A program made the position numbers and the translations under genes. From an uncultured Prevotella sp. (GTDB lineage Bacteria > Bacteroidota > Bacteroidia > Bacteroidales > Bacteroidaceae), in assembly GCA_905234355.1 (NCBI GenBank), contig CAJOHP010000134.1:1-15112 (forward strand): a stretch of 15,112 nt of DNA. The letters are read 5' to 3'. This document shows, one piece after another, positions 1-6,962 of the stretch. Position 1 is the first letter of the stretch, and the number at the start of each line of letters is the position of its first letter. The notes below the pieces were generated by a model. That model worked only from the letters and a program-made list of their open reading frames with translations, did not search any database and was not told where the DNA came from.

Positions 1-767
1 GGGTGTCGATGGTGATCTTGTCGCCGATGTCGTGGTCGGCGATGTTGCTCGTTTTGTTGAGGTCCTCGGCCACGGGAAGTGTGTCGTTGCGATCCTTCAC
101 CGTCTTTTCGGAGGTCGGCAGCGTGCCGCTCTTTGGCTCCTGAATCAAATCGCCGTCCAGAATGATGACCATATAGTCGCTGTAGCTCTCTTCAACGCCC
201 GTGGGAATGAGGTCGTTGCGGATGAAATAATAGCCCTCGGGAAGCTCCTCTACGCCGAAGCCCTTCACGCCGTTGTAGGTACCGTACTCAAGCTTCTTGC
301 TGAACTCAGTGAGCAGCGAGCCCTCCTCGTAGCCATCATTTCCTTCGGTCTGAAGCGCCTGGAGGATTTGGTGAAACACGGTGTCGCCTGTGCTCGCCAG
401 CGTGTCTGCGACTTTCTGCGCTGTCTTCTCTTTCCCCTCCGTGCCGTCAAGCTTGCAGAAAGTATACATGTATTCCTGTGTCGCGGTCGGAACGCTTGCA
501 CCCCACTCCACGTCGCCTAGGACCTTCGTGCCATTTACCGTCGTGATGGTGCCCGTAAACATCTGGAAGAGTTTGTAGTCGTAGTACGAGGGGTTGTTTG
601 CGGCGTCTGTGTTTGCCTTGTTGGCCCACTCGGTGTGCTCGCCGAGGTCCTTCTTTACCACAAATGTGTGCGTGGGCGGATTCGCCGCAAAAGCGGTGGT
701 GCAAAACATGGGCAGGGCGAGCAGCGCTGCCATAAGGAATGCAAACAGTTTCTTTGTCTTTGTCATG
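1..767 (-). CDS. Sortase-type backbone pilin, N-terminal part (partial, runs off left edge)
   Basis: An open frame starts at ATG 767-765 and has no stop before the window edge, giving 255 visible residues. It opens with a classic Gram-positive signal peptide (MTKTKKL, a hydrophobic run through LMAALLALPMF, then an AFA|A cleavage site at about residue 28). The mature part starts HTFVVKKDLGEH and contains YYDYKLFQMFTGTIT and GFGVEELPEGYYFIRND, as in the N-terminal domain of SpaA/FctA-like fimbrial proteins. Near the left edge a linker (KDRNDT) leads to ADHDIGDKITID, which resembles the start of a fimbrial isopeptide-forming D2-type domain. The family is exported, built into covalent pili by class C sortase and stabilised by Lys-Asn isopeptide bonds. 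The LPXTG signal and pilin-motif lysine are not in view. AAGGAG lies 11 bases before the ATG, a strong Gram-positive ribosome site unlike the Bacteroidetes genes here. The family is confident from pattern; the exact subtype is not. Confidence 0.8.
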
Positions 768-904
768 CTCTTTCCATCTCCTTTTATAATCTTTGAAAAC
801 AAACAATACCTTTGACACGTAAGAGTTGAGTCTATGGCGGCCCCCCTCTCACTCGATGCGGGAGTGCGGGTCCGTCGCGCGGAGGCGCCGCTCGTAGGTG
901 CGCC

Positions 905-968
905 GCGAGGGGAACACCCCCTGGATGTACACGAATCCCAGCGCACATCCAAGGGGTACTCCCCTCGC
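905..968. repeat. Large imperfect inverted repeat (24-bp arms) between the two pilin genes
   Basis: The arm at 905-928 (GCGAGGGGAACACC...GGATGT) pairs with 945-968 across a 16-base spacer. Twenty-one of 24 positions are complementary and the three mismatches are transitions, so an RNA on one strand could pair them as G-U. No T-run follows on either strand, so it is not a clear intrinsic terminator. It sits in the 282-bp gap 768-1049, which holds no other gene I can support. It could set differential expression of the pilin genes by RNA processing or attenuation, or be a dispersed palindromic repeat. Confidence 0.75.
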
Positions 969-1049
969 TGCACGCTCGTTTCACTCGCATGTTTTGCCTT
1001 GGTTTGAGGGCGGGCGACCTCTTACCGCGCGTGGCAGACAGCAGGGTCC

Positions 1050-1436
1050 TCATGCGGCATCGCCCCCTCTCCGCGCGCCAAACAAAAGCCTGTGCACGCA
1101 GGCGAGCAGCGCGCAGAGCGCCATGAGTGCGCCGCCTACGAGGTAGAAGCCCGTGGTGCCCGGACCGCCGGACTCGGGCAGCTCGTCACCAATCGTGTTT
1201 GGCACCACGACGACGCTGCCGCTCTCCACGCGGATGCCGGTGTTTCCATCCACCTTAATCGCCGTGATGGTCGTGGCGTCGTCGCCAGGCACCGTGATCC
1301 GCACGGGCGTCTCGAGCTTCTTGTAGCCTGCGGGCGCCTGCTCCTCCACGAGGTAGTACATGCCCGCTCGCAGCTCGCCGACCTCCGCATAGCCGAGGTG
1401 CTGGCCACACAGTAGTATCCCCCCCTGCCAAGACAC
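1050..1436 (-). pseudogene. C-terminal fragment of an LPXTG-anchored pilin/adhesin (Cna-B type), 5' end missing
   Basis: The readable frame runs minus strand to TGA at 1052-1050. It contains VGELRAGMYYLVEEQAPAGY, the conserved end of a Cna-B/SpaA beta-sandwich domain, then a short strand-rich stretch. Next comes a complete cell-wall sorting signal: ELPESGG (LPXTG variant), a hydrophobic helix (FYLVGGALMALCALLACV) and a basic tail (HRLLFGARRGG). Sortase would cleave between S and G and join the protein to a pilin or to peptidoglycan. The N-terminal bulk of the protein, including any signal peptide, is absent. Upstream of the Cna-B motif the frame soon meets a stop codon lying across the recG start region (1445-1443), so the 128-residue frame with a GTG start at 1436 is not a natural gene. 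It lies upstream of the backbone pilin gene, where a tip or minor pilin would be expected in a pilus operon. The order fits a pilin cluster broken at the junction. Confidence 0.75.
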
Positions 1437-1444
1437 TATATCCT
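1380..1444. other. Junction between Gram-positive pilin sequence and Bacteroidetes chromosome
   Basis: Left of this interval the genes are Gram-positive surface pilins on the minus strand. Right of it recG and everything after is Bacteroidetes-like. The pilin reading frame loses its family pattern just above about 1380 and recG begins at 1445, so the breakpoint falls within these 65 bases. No transposase, integrase, att-like repeat or tRNA is present at the join. The interval holds a 7-base C run (1419-1425). The exact breakpoint cannot be placed without homologous sequences. Confidence 0.6.
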
Positions 1445-3643
1445 ATGGAAATCCTTCAGCAGGACATCATGTATCTGCCGGGCGTAGGCCCCAACCGCAA
1501 GAAGATACTGAGCACCGAGCTCGGCATCGAGACCTTTGGCGACCTGCTGGAGTATTATCCCTATAAGCACGTAGACCGAAGCAAGGTCTACCGCATCAGC
1601 GAGCTCAACGGCGACATGCCCTTCGTGCAGGTGGTGGGTCGCATACTCAGTTTCGAGACCTTTGAGATGGGCCCCCGCAAGGAGCGCGTCGTAGCCCATT
1701 TCACCGATGGTACGGGCATCATGGACCTCGTGTGGTTCAACGGGGGTAAATATGCCAAGCAGAACTACAGGATAGGCACCGACTACCTGGTGTTCGGACG
1801 CCCGTCGGTATTCAACAACCGTCTGCAGGTGCAGCATCCCGACATTGAGGAACCGCCCTTGGCCGGCACGCCCGACGGCGCGGCGGCACCGGCGACAGCG
1901 GAAAGTGCTGCTGACGCTACCTCCGCAGCGGGTGGGACGGCAGGCGGAGTGGCCATAGGCTTCAGGCCCTACTACAACACTACAGAGAAGATGAAGAAGG
2001 CGGGGCTCACCTCGCGTACCATCGAGCGCTTTGTGAAGACACTCCTCGAGAAGCTCAGGACGCCCGTGGACGAGACCATACCCGACTTTATCACTACCCC
2101 CCGGCACCTCATGGGACGCGACGAGGCACTGCGCACCATACACTTCCCGTCCAGTGCGGCACTTCTGGAGAAGGCACGCGTGAGGCTGAAGTTTGAAGAG
2201 CTCTTCTTCGTGCAGCTCAATATCCTGCGCTATGCCAGCGACCAGCGGCGCAAGTATGCAGGCTTTGTGTTCAACCGCATCGGCTCGGTCTTCAACGACT
2301 TCTTCTACCACCACCTGCCCTTCCCTCTCACCGGCGCACAAAAGCGTGTCATGCACGAGATTCGCCGTGACGTGTGCTCCGGGCGACAGATGAACCGCCT
2401 GCTGCAGGGCGACGTGGGCAGCGGCAAGACACTCGTGGCACTCATGGCCATGCTCATAGCCGTAGACAACGGTTTCCAGGCCTGCATCATGGCACCCACC
2501 GAGATACTGGCCGAGCAGCATCTGCAGACCATACGCGCCTTCCTGGGCGACATGTCCGTCAGGGTGGAGCTGCTCACGGGCATCGTCAAGGGCAAACGGC
2601 GCAAGGAGGTGCTCGATGGGCTACTCAGCGGCGAGGTGCACATACTCGTGGGCACGCATGCCGTCATAGAGGACACGGTGCAGTTTGCACGGCTCGGGCT
2701 CGTCGTCGTCGACGAGCAGCACCGCTTCGGGGTGGCACAGCGCGCCAAGCTCTGGGGTAAGGGCAGCGACGACCGGCAGCACAACAAGCGCAGCATACCC
2801 CACGTGCTCGTGATGACCGCCACGCCCATACCACGCACGCTCGCCATGACACTGTACGGCGACCTCGACGTCAGCGTCATCGACGAGCTGCCGCCGGGAC
2901 GCAAGCCCATACAGACCACCCACGTATTCGACAACCGCATGACGTCGCTCTACGACGGCATAAGGCGACAGATACGCGAGGGAAGGCAGGTCTACATCGT
3001 CTTCCCGCTCATAGAGGAAAGCGAGAAGATGGACCTGAAAAACCTGGAGCAGGGCTTCGACGTGCTCTGCCAGGTCTTTCCCGAGTTCCGGCTGAGCAAG
3101 GTGCACGGCAAGATGAAACCCAAGGACAAGGAGGAAGAGATGCAGAAGTTTGTGGCCGGACAGACACAGATACTCGTGGCCACGACGGTCATCGAGGTGG
3201 GCGTCAACGTGCCCAACGCATCGGTCATGGTCATACTCGACGCTCAGCGCTTCGGACTCTCGCAGCTGCACCAGCTCAGGGGACGCGTGGGCCGTGGCGC
3301 CGACCAGTCCTACTGCATACTCGTCACCTCCTACAAGCTTAGCGAGGTCACACGCAAGCGCATAGACATCATGTGCGAGACCAACGACGGCTTCCGCATC
3401 GCCGAGGCCGACCTGAAGCTGCGAGGCCCCGGCGACCTCGAGGGCACACAGCAGAGCGGCATGGCCTTCGACCTCAAGATAGCCGACATAGCACGCGACG
3501 GACAGCTCGTGCAGATGGCACGCGACGAGGCACAGCGCATCGTAGACGACGACCCCACATGCACTGCCGAGAAGTATGCCATGCTCTGGAACCGCCTGCG
3601 TGAACTGCGAAAGAGCAACGTCAACTGGGCTGCCATATCCTAA
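1445..3643 (+). CDS. recG: ATP-dependent DNA helicase RecG
   Basis: This is a superfamily 2 helicase that reverses stalled replication forks and remodels Holliday junctions and R-loops. The 732 residues show the RecG order. An N-terminal wedge/OB region (IMYLPGVGPNRKKIL, then DLLEYYPYKHVDRSKV) is followed by Walker A GDVGSGKT at 322-329 and the DEQH box at 423-426. Motif III-like MTATPIPRTLAMTLYG, the RecG-specific DELPPGRKPI, and the C-terminal helicase lobe with ATTVIEVGVNVPNAS and QLRGRVGRG complete it. RecG is usually about 690-700 residues. The excess is an Ala/Gly/Thr-rich low-complexity linker at about 139-173, between the OB domain and the helix leading to the motor. The ATG at 1445 is chosen because the protein starts close to the family's conserved LPGVGP motif. 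No Shine-Dalgarno sequence is visible, normal for Bacteroidetes. The native upstream region is missing, because pilin sequence begins a few bases before the start. Confidence 0.96.
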   Translation: MEILQQDIMYLPGVGPNRKKILSTELGIETFGDLLEYYPYKHVDRSKVYRISELNGDMPFVQVVGRILSFETFEMGPRKERVVAHFTDGTGIMDLVWFNGGKYAKQNYRIGTDYLVFGRPSVFNNRLQVQHPDIEEPPLAGTPDGAAAPATAESAADATSAAGGTAGGVAIGFRPYYNTTEKMKKAGLTSRTIERFVKTLLEKLRTPVDETIPDFITTPRHLMGRDEALRTIHFPSSAALLEKARVRLKFEELFFVQLNILRYASDQRRKYAGFVFNRIGSVFNDFFYHHLPFPLTGAQKRVMHEIRRDVCSGRQMNRLLQGDVGSGKTLVALMAMLIAVDNGFQACIMAPTEILAEQHLQTIRAFLGDMSVRVELLTGIVKGKRRKEVLDGLLSGEVHILVGTHAVIEDTVQFARLGLVVVDEQHRFGVAQRAKLWGKGSDDRQHNKRSIPHVLVMTATPIPRTLAMTLYGDLDVSVIDELPPGRKPIQTTHVFDNRMTSLYDGIRRQIREGRQVYIVFPLIEESEKMDLKNLEQGFDVLCQVFPEFRLSKVHGKMKPKDKEEEMQKFVAGQTQILVATTVIEVGVNVPNASVMVILDAQRFGLSQLHQLRGRVGRGADQSYCILVTSYKLSEVTRKRIDIMCETNDGFRIAEADLKLRGPGDLEGTQQSGMAFDLKIADIARDGQLVQMARDEAQRIVDDDPTCTAEKYAMLWNRLRELRKSNVNWAAIS

Positions 3644-3707
3644 GGGTAATAAAAGTTAAAAGTAAACAAAGATATTGAAACGATGTCCGTATTACACTTA
3701 TTATTAT

Positions 3708-3715
3708 TATCTTTG
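3708..3715 (+). promoter_or_regulatory. Bacteroidetes -7 box (TATCTTTG) upstream of the NlpC/P60 gene
   Basis: TATCTTTG matches the Bacteroidetes sigma-70 -7 consensus TAnnTTTG and lies 63 bases before the ATG at 3779, in the AT-rich gap after recG. No TTTG is found 19-20 bases upstream, so only half the promoter matches. It suggests the three envelope genes that follow can be transcribed independently of recG, with a leader of roughly 55 bases. Confidence 0.5.
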
Positions 3716-3778
3716 CATCCGTTACAGTAAACATCAACCTAACAAGCATCTTATTAACGGGATATAAAGATAGTAATC

Positions 3779-4369
3779 ATGAAGAAAGTATTTTTGTGCA
3801 TGCTCGTCATCTCCTTCTTCTCCGCCGGCATCGTGGCCGGACAGAGAAGCCAGACTCAGGCCGACCAAGTTGTAGTGACTGAAGACGAAGAGGAAGATGA
3901 GGCAGCAGGCAGCGACGAAGAAATCGACAATTACGACTTCCTATACAACGACGGTGAGACCTTCAACTACGACGAGATTCTCATAGAGAACCTCATGGAT
4001 GAGGCTTTGTCGCACCTCGGTGCACGCTATCGCTTCGGCAGCAAGGGCCCTTACACCTTCGACTGCTCGGGCTTCACCAGCTATGTCTACCGCCAGCAGG
4101 GCACGGGCAACATAGGTGCCTCCTCGCGCGACCAATATGCACGCAACGTGCCCATCAGCCGCAAGGACCTGCAGCCCGGCGACCTCGTGTTCTTCACCAG
4201 CCCGCGGTCGGGTAGGGGAGTGGGACACGTGGGTATCGTCGTAGGCGTAGACCCCGTGACGCACAACTTCGAGTTCATACATGCCAGCACCAAGCAAGGC
4301 GTGAAGATAAGCAAGAGTACCGAGAGCGCCTACGCCCGCCGCTATGTGGGCGCCCGCCGTGTGAAGTGA
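3779..4369 (+). CDS. Secreted NlpC/P60 family cysteine peptidase (peptidoglycan endopeptidase)
   Basis: The 196-residue product has a signal peptide (MKKVFLCMLVISFFSAGIVAG), then a strongly acidic low-complexity linker at about 34-50 (EDEEEDEAAGSDEE). A single NlpC/P60 domain follows from about residue 70 to the end. The papain-like triad is visible: Cys96 in FDCSGF, His150 in GVGHVGIVV and His168 in FEFIHAST. Enzymes of this type cut the D-Glu/diaminopimelate stem-peptide bond in murein. No SH3b, LysM or other wall-binding domain is present, so targeting is unclear; the acidic linker may act as a spacer. There is no lipobox, so the protein is predicted periplasmic. It is the first gene of a compact trio with the CapA-like protein (6-base gap) and a small lipoprotein (12-base gap). 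Family and catalytic residues are certain; the exact substrate is inferred. Confidence 0.92.
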   Translation: MKKVFLCMLVISFFSAGIVAGQRSQTQADQVVVTEDEEEDEAAGSDEEIDNYDFLYNDGETFNYDEILIENLMDEALSHLGARYRFGSKGPYTFDCSGFTSYVYRQQGTGNIGASSRDQYARNVPISRKDLQPGDLVFFTSPRSGRGVGHVGIVVGVDPVTHNFEFIHASTKQGVKISKSTESAYARRYVGARRVK

Positions 4370-4375
4370 CAGACT

Positions 4376-5518
4376 ATGAAGAGACTCGCACTGGCCATGA
4401 GCGTGGCCTGTCTGGCCGCGATTTGTGCATGGGCAATAGACTGCTCAGAGAAAAGGACAGACAGGACGCCCGGCGATGTCTATCCTCCCGGGCACAAACG
4501 TGCCGTTCCGCAGCCTACACATCCTTCGGCCGATACGCTCACCATCGCCATGGTGGGCGACATTATGATGGGCACCACCTTCCCCTCGCTCATGCTTCCT
4601 GCCAACGAGGGCCGCGACCTCTTCTGCGACGCTGCCCCCATCCTGCAGCGCACCGACCTCGCACTGGGCAACCTCGAGGGAACGCTCTGCGACGGCGGGC
4701 AGAGCACCAAGGGCAATGGTCCCAACAGCTACTCCTTCCGCACCCCTACATCCTATGCACCGCTGCTGAAAGCTGCCGGATTCGACTACCTGAGCATGGC
4801 CAACAACCACGCCAACGACTTCGGGCTGACCGGCATAGAGAGCACGGAGCGCTGCCTGCAGGAGCAGGGCATACTCTTCAGCGGCATAGCAGGCCGGGTG
4901 GAGCATGCCGTCATCGAGCGTAAGGGCATGAAGATAGGGCTATGCGCCTTCGGGCACAACAGCTACACCCTGAAGCACACCGACCTGAGTGTCGTGGGCC
5001 GCATCGTCGACAGCCTTGTGAACGAGTGTGACCTCGTCGTCGTGTCGTTCCATGGCGGTGCCGAGGGGCGCACACACAACCATCTGCCGCAGGGCGCCGA
5101 AACCTTCCTGGGCGAGAACAGGGGCTCGCTGCGGGCGCTGGCACACTATTGCATAGACCATGGCGCCGACGTGGTCTACGGTCACGGGCCCCACGTCACA
5201 CGTGCCATCGAGGTCTACAGGGACCGCTTCATTGCCTACAGCCTGGGCAACTTCTGTACGCCCTATAATGTCAACCTCACTGGTATCTCGGGCTATGCAC
5301 CCATTGCCGAGATAAGCATCGACAGGGAGGGACGCTTCCTTCAGGGACAGATACACTCGTTTGTGCAGACCAAGGGCGTGGGCCCTCGCACCGATGCCTC
5401 CTGTGCCGTAGCCCGCGAGATGAGCCGGCTGTCGGAGAGCGACGTGCCGCAGAGTCAGGCCGCCATCGACGGACAGGGGCGTATCCGCCTGAAGCAGTGG
5501 AAAGCCACGCCGCTGTAA
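4376..5518 (+). CDS. CapA family protein (PGA_cap / metallophosphoesterase-like domain), exported
   Basis: The 380 residues begin with a signal peptide or N-terminal membrane segment (KRLALAMSVACLAAICAWA). The Cys at 23 is preceded by Asp and does not form a good lipobox. From about residue 54 to 300 it has the CapA/PGA_cap fold motifs in order: VGDIMMG (60-66), GNLEG (98-102), MANNHANDFG (141-150), SFHGGAE (224-230), YGHGPHV (268-274) and SLGNF (289-293). This calcineurin-like fold carries the name of CapA, needed for poly-gamma-glutamate capsule export in Bacillus. No capB, capC or capE homologue is nearby, so a poly-glutamate role should not be assumed. Many Bacteroidales carry stand-alone copies of unknown substrate. 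Its 6-base spacing from the NlpC/P60 gene suggests joint transcription and a job at the cell envelope, perhaps acting on a glutamyl or phosphate linkage (inference). Confidence 0.88.
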   Translation: MKRLALAMSVACLAAICAWAIDCSEKRTDRTPGDVYPPGHKRAVPQPTHPSADTLTIAMVGDIMMGTTFPSLMLPANEGRDLFCDAAPILQRTDLALGNLEGTLCDGGQSTKGNGPNSYSFRTPTSYAPLLKAAGFDYLSMANNHANDFGLTGIESTERCLQEQGILFSGIAGRVEHAVIERKGMKIGLCAFGHNSYTLKHTDLSVVGRIVDSLVNECDLVVVSFHGGAEGRTHNHLPQGAETFLGENRGSLRALAHYCIDHGADVVYGHGPHVTRAIEVYRDRFIAYSLGNFCTPYNVNLTGISGYAPIAEISIDREGRFLQGQIHSFVQTKGVGPRTDASCAVAREMSRLSESDVPQSQAAIDGQGRIRLKQWKATPL

Positions 5519-5530
5519 AGACTTGATGTT

Positions 5531-5965
5531 ATGGTGCAGACCAATCCTTCTTCTTTCGTGCGCCGGGCATGGATGATGACCATCATGCTCTGCGCATTGT
5601 TGTTTGCCTCCTGCGACAAGCTCGACGATGGCGACGGCGGGCTTGCAGGCGAGGTGCTGCCCGGCACGTGGGCTTTCTCCTACACCATACACAGCGAGGA
5701 AGACCCGGGCTTGGAGTTCGACTACCGTCAGGTGGTCTTCCGCGACGATGCCACGTGCGAGCTGCTCTACGACGACGGGGCCTTGCACGGCAGCTATGTG
5801 GCCAGCGGGTCGATGATACGTATCGTCTCCAGCGACATAGACGGTGAGGAGCGTGTCATGCTCTGGCGTATTGTGGCGCTGTCGGCCTCTCAGATAGTGG
5901 CCGAATACGACTTTACACTCGATGGCATGGCGATAACCGCCGTCGTCACCCTCGACAAGCAGTGA
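5531..5965 (+). CDS. Small lipoprotein, lipocalin-like (putative)
   Basis: The 144-residue product has a type II signal peptide ending in the lipobox LFAS|C, with Cys28 as the predicted lipidation site, followed by Asp/Gly-rich residues typical of exported Bacteroidetes lipoproteins. From about residue 43 (LPGTWAFSYTI) the pattern is of alternating beta strands. It includes YRQVVFRDDATCELLYDDG and a closing strand FTLDGMAITAVVTLDK, as in Bacteroidetes lipocalin-like or META-like single-domain lipoproteins, where a W follows a GTW motif near the start. I cannot assign a ligand. It is the third gene of the run, 12 bases after the CapA-like stop, and the last before a convergent repeat-filled gap. 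The lipoprotein call is firm; the lipocalin-like fold is tentative. Confidence 0.75.
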   Translation: MVQTNPSSFVRRAWMMTIMLCALLFASCDKLDDGDGGLAGEVLPGTWAFSYTIHSEEDPGLEFDYRQVVFRDDATCELLYDDGALHGSYVASGSMIRIVSSDIDGEERVMLWRIVALSASQIVAEYDFTLDGMAITAVVTLDKQ

Positions 5966-5986
5966 TTGCAGCTTCGTCAGCACTAA

Positions 5987-6063
5987 TTATTGTTGATTAT
6001 TGCTGGTTATTGCTGGTTATTGCTGGTTATTGCTGGTTATTGCTGGTTATTGCTGATTATTGC
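5987..6063. repeat. 10-bp tandem repeat array (unit TGCTGGTTAT)
   Basis: Five exact copies of TGCTGGTTAT fill 6001-6050. They are flanked by degenerate copies TGTTGATTAT (5991-6000) and TGCTGATTAT (6051-6060), with partial units on both sides. The unit is close to one DNA helical turn. It lies just after the lipoprotein stop, in the convergent gap between that gene and the DUF4249 gene. No coding role is likely. Confidence 0.95.
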
Positions 6064-6090
6064 CAGCCTGCATAGCTGTCTAATCATATT

Positions 6091-6160
6091 TCTCATTTCT
6101 CATTTCTCATTTCTCATTTCTCATTTCTCATCTCTCATCTCTCATCTCTCATCTCTCATT
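6091..6160. repeat. 7-bp tandem repeat array (TCTCATT / TCTCATC)
   Basis: Ten perfect-phase 7-mers run in order: five TCTCATT, four TCTCATC and one TCTCATT, ending 8 bases before the DUF4249 stop codon on the other strand. The block pattern of T and C variants indicates growth by slippage or unequal exchange within sub-blocks. It is a likely length-variable locus. I see no hairpin terminator in the 203-bp convergent gap 5966-6168. Confidence 0.95.
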
Positions 6161-6168
6161 TCCGCCCT

Positions 6169-6957
6169 CTATTCTTCCTCCACTTCGCTGCGTCTGAACA
6201 CCATGTTGTGGCTCTGCACGTGGCATGCCGAGAAGTAGCCCAGGCAGCCGCCGGTGAAGTGGGCTATAGGGTTGCTCCCGGCATTGTCCATGGTCTGCAG
6301 CGAGTAGAAGTAGTCGTAGGTGCGGCGGTCTATGGCCCTGATTTCCATGAGCATCTGGTCGCCGTCGCGTAGGGCGTCCTCGTCGCCTTTGTCCATGTCG
6401 CGCTCGCTGCAGCAGCTGAAGAGTTGCTGCAGCTCACCGTTGTGGTTGTGCTCGTCGCTCATCACGGCCCAGCGGTAGCCCACGCCGTTGCGGTAGAGGT
6501 GCATGAAGTAGTAGCTGTTTTGTCCGGGAGTGTCGTCGAGCAGGAGCTTGGCAAAGAGCAGGCGTTGTCCCACCATGTCCTGCCACACAAACTTCATGCT
6601 TTTCAGCACCGCTGCTTCTTGCATGGTCGACGTAGAGTGGAAGTGCTGGCCTGCCACGTAGATGTCGAGGTCGTAGCTCTGTCCGGCTATGCCGCGGTAG
6701 GCCGAGCGGTAGATGCCGTTGTGGGTGTAGCGCAGCGTGTCGCTCGAACCCTCCTTCTTGTCGGCCACATAGTGGCCTGTGCGCGTGTTCTCTTCCATCA
6801 GCTGCGTGGTCGTGAGTGTCACGGCGATGCGGTCCTGTGTGAGGATGCCCTCGGCCACGTAGAGCGGTGCCGCCGACTGGTAGTCTATGTCTATCTCTTT
6901 CTCACACGAGGCCAGGGTGGCGGCCACTGCGAGCAGGGAGAGTAATGTCTGCTTCAT
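6169..6957 (-). CDS. DUF4249 domain lipoprotein, partner of TonB-dependent receptor
   Basis: The 262-residue lipoprotein starts MKQTLLSLLAVAATLAS|C, with the lipobox Cys at 18, followed by EKEIDID, the usual beginning of DUF4249 proteins. Middle motifs (VAEGILTQDRIAVTLTTTQ, DTLRYTHNGIYRS, GQSYDLDIYVAGQHFHSTSTM) and the end motif NPIAHFTGGCLGYFSACHV fit the family. The frame stays open 51 codons further upstream, but that part lies inside the receptor gene and lacks a signal sequence. ATG at 6957-6955 is therefore chosen, 5 bases after the receptor stop. DUF4249 proteins are Bacteroidetes surface or periplasmic lipoproteins nearly always next to a TonB-dependent receptor, which suggests a SusD-like helper role, but no ligand is established. 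It is presumably translated from the receptor mRNA. Confidence 0.88.
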   Translation of the reverse strand: MKQTLLSLLAVAATLASCEKEIDIDYQSAAPLYVAEGILTQDRIAVTLTTTQLMEENTRTGHYVADKKEGSSDTLRYTHNGIYRSAYRGIAGQSYDLDIYVAGQHFHSTSTMQEAAVLKSMKFVWQDMVGQRLLFAKLLLDDTPGQNSYYFMHLYRNGVGYRWAVMSDEHNHNGELQQLFSCCSERDMDKGDEDALRDGDQMLMEIRAIDRRTYDYFYSLQTMDNAGSNPIAHFTGGCLGYFSACHVQSHNMVFRRSEVEEE

Positions 6958-6962
6958 AGTTG

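Noticed and set aside
1050..1436. Complete small surface protein starting at GTG 1436
   Set aside because: There is no signal peptide and no full N-terminal domain, and the frame is limited by the recG junction. It is a fragment of a larger pilin.
1436..2521. 361-codon minus-strand frame opposite recG
   Set aside because: It has no recognisable domain and its composition reflects the antisense of RecG codons. RecG is unambiguous.
4376..5518. Poly-gamma-glutamate capsule locus
   Set aside because: Only a CapA-like protein is present. No CapB, CapC or CapE ligase or transporter is in the window.
5987..6160. CRISPR array
   Set aside because: Units are 7 and 10 bp with no spacers and no cas gene nearby. 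These are simple tandem repeats.
5990..6238. 82-codon plus-strand frame across the tandem repeats
   Set aside because: It encodes only repeat-derived Leu/Ile/Ser tracts and runs into the antisense of DUF4249.
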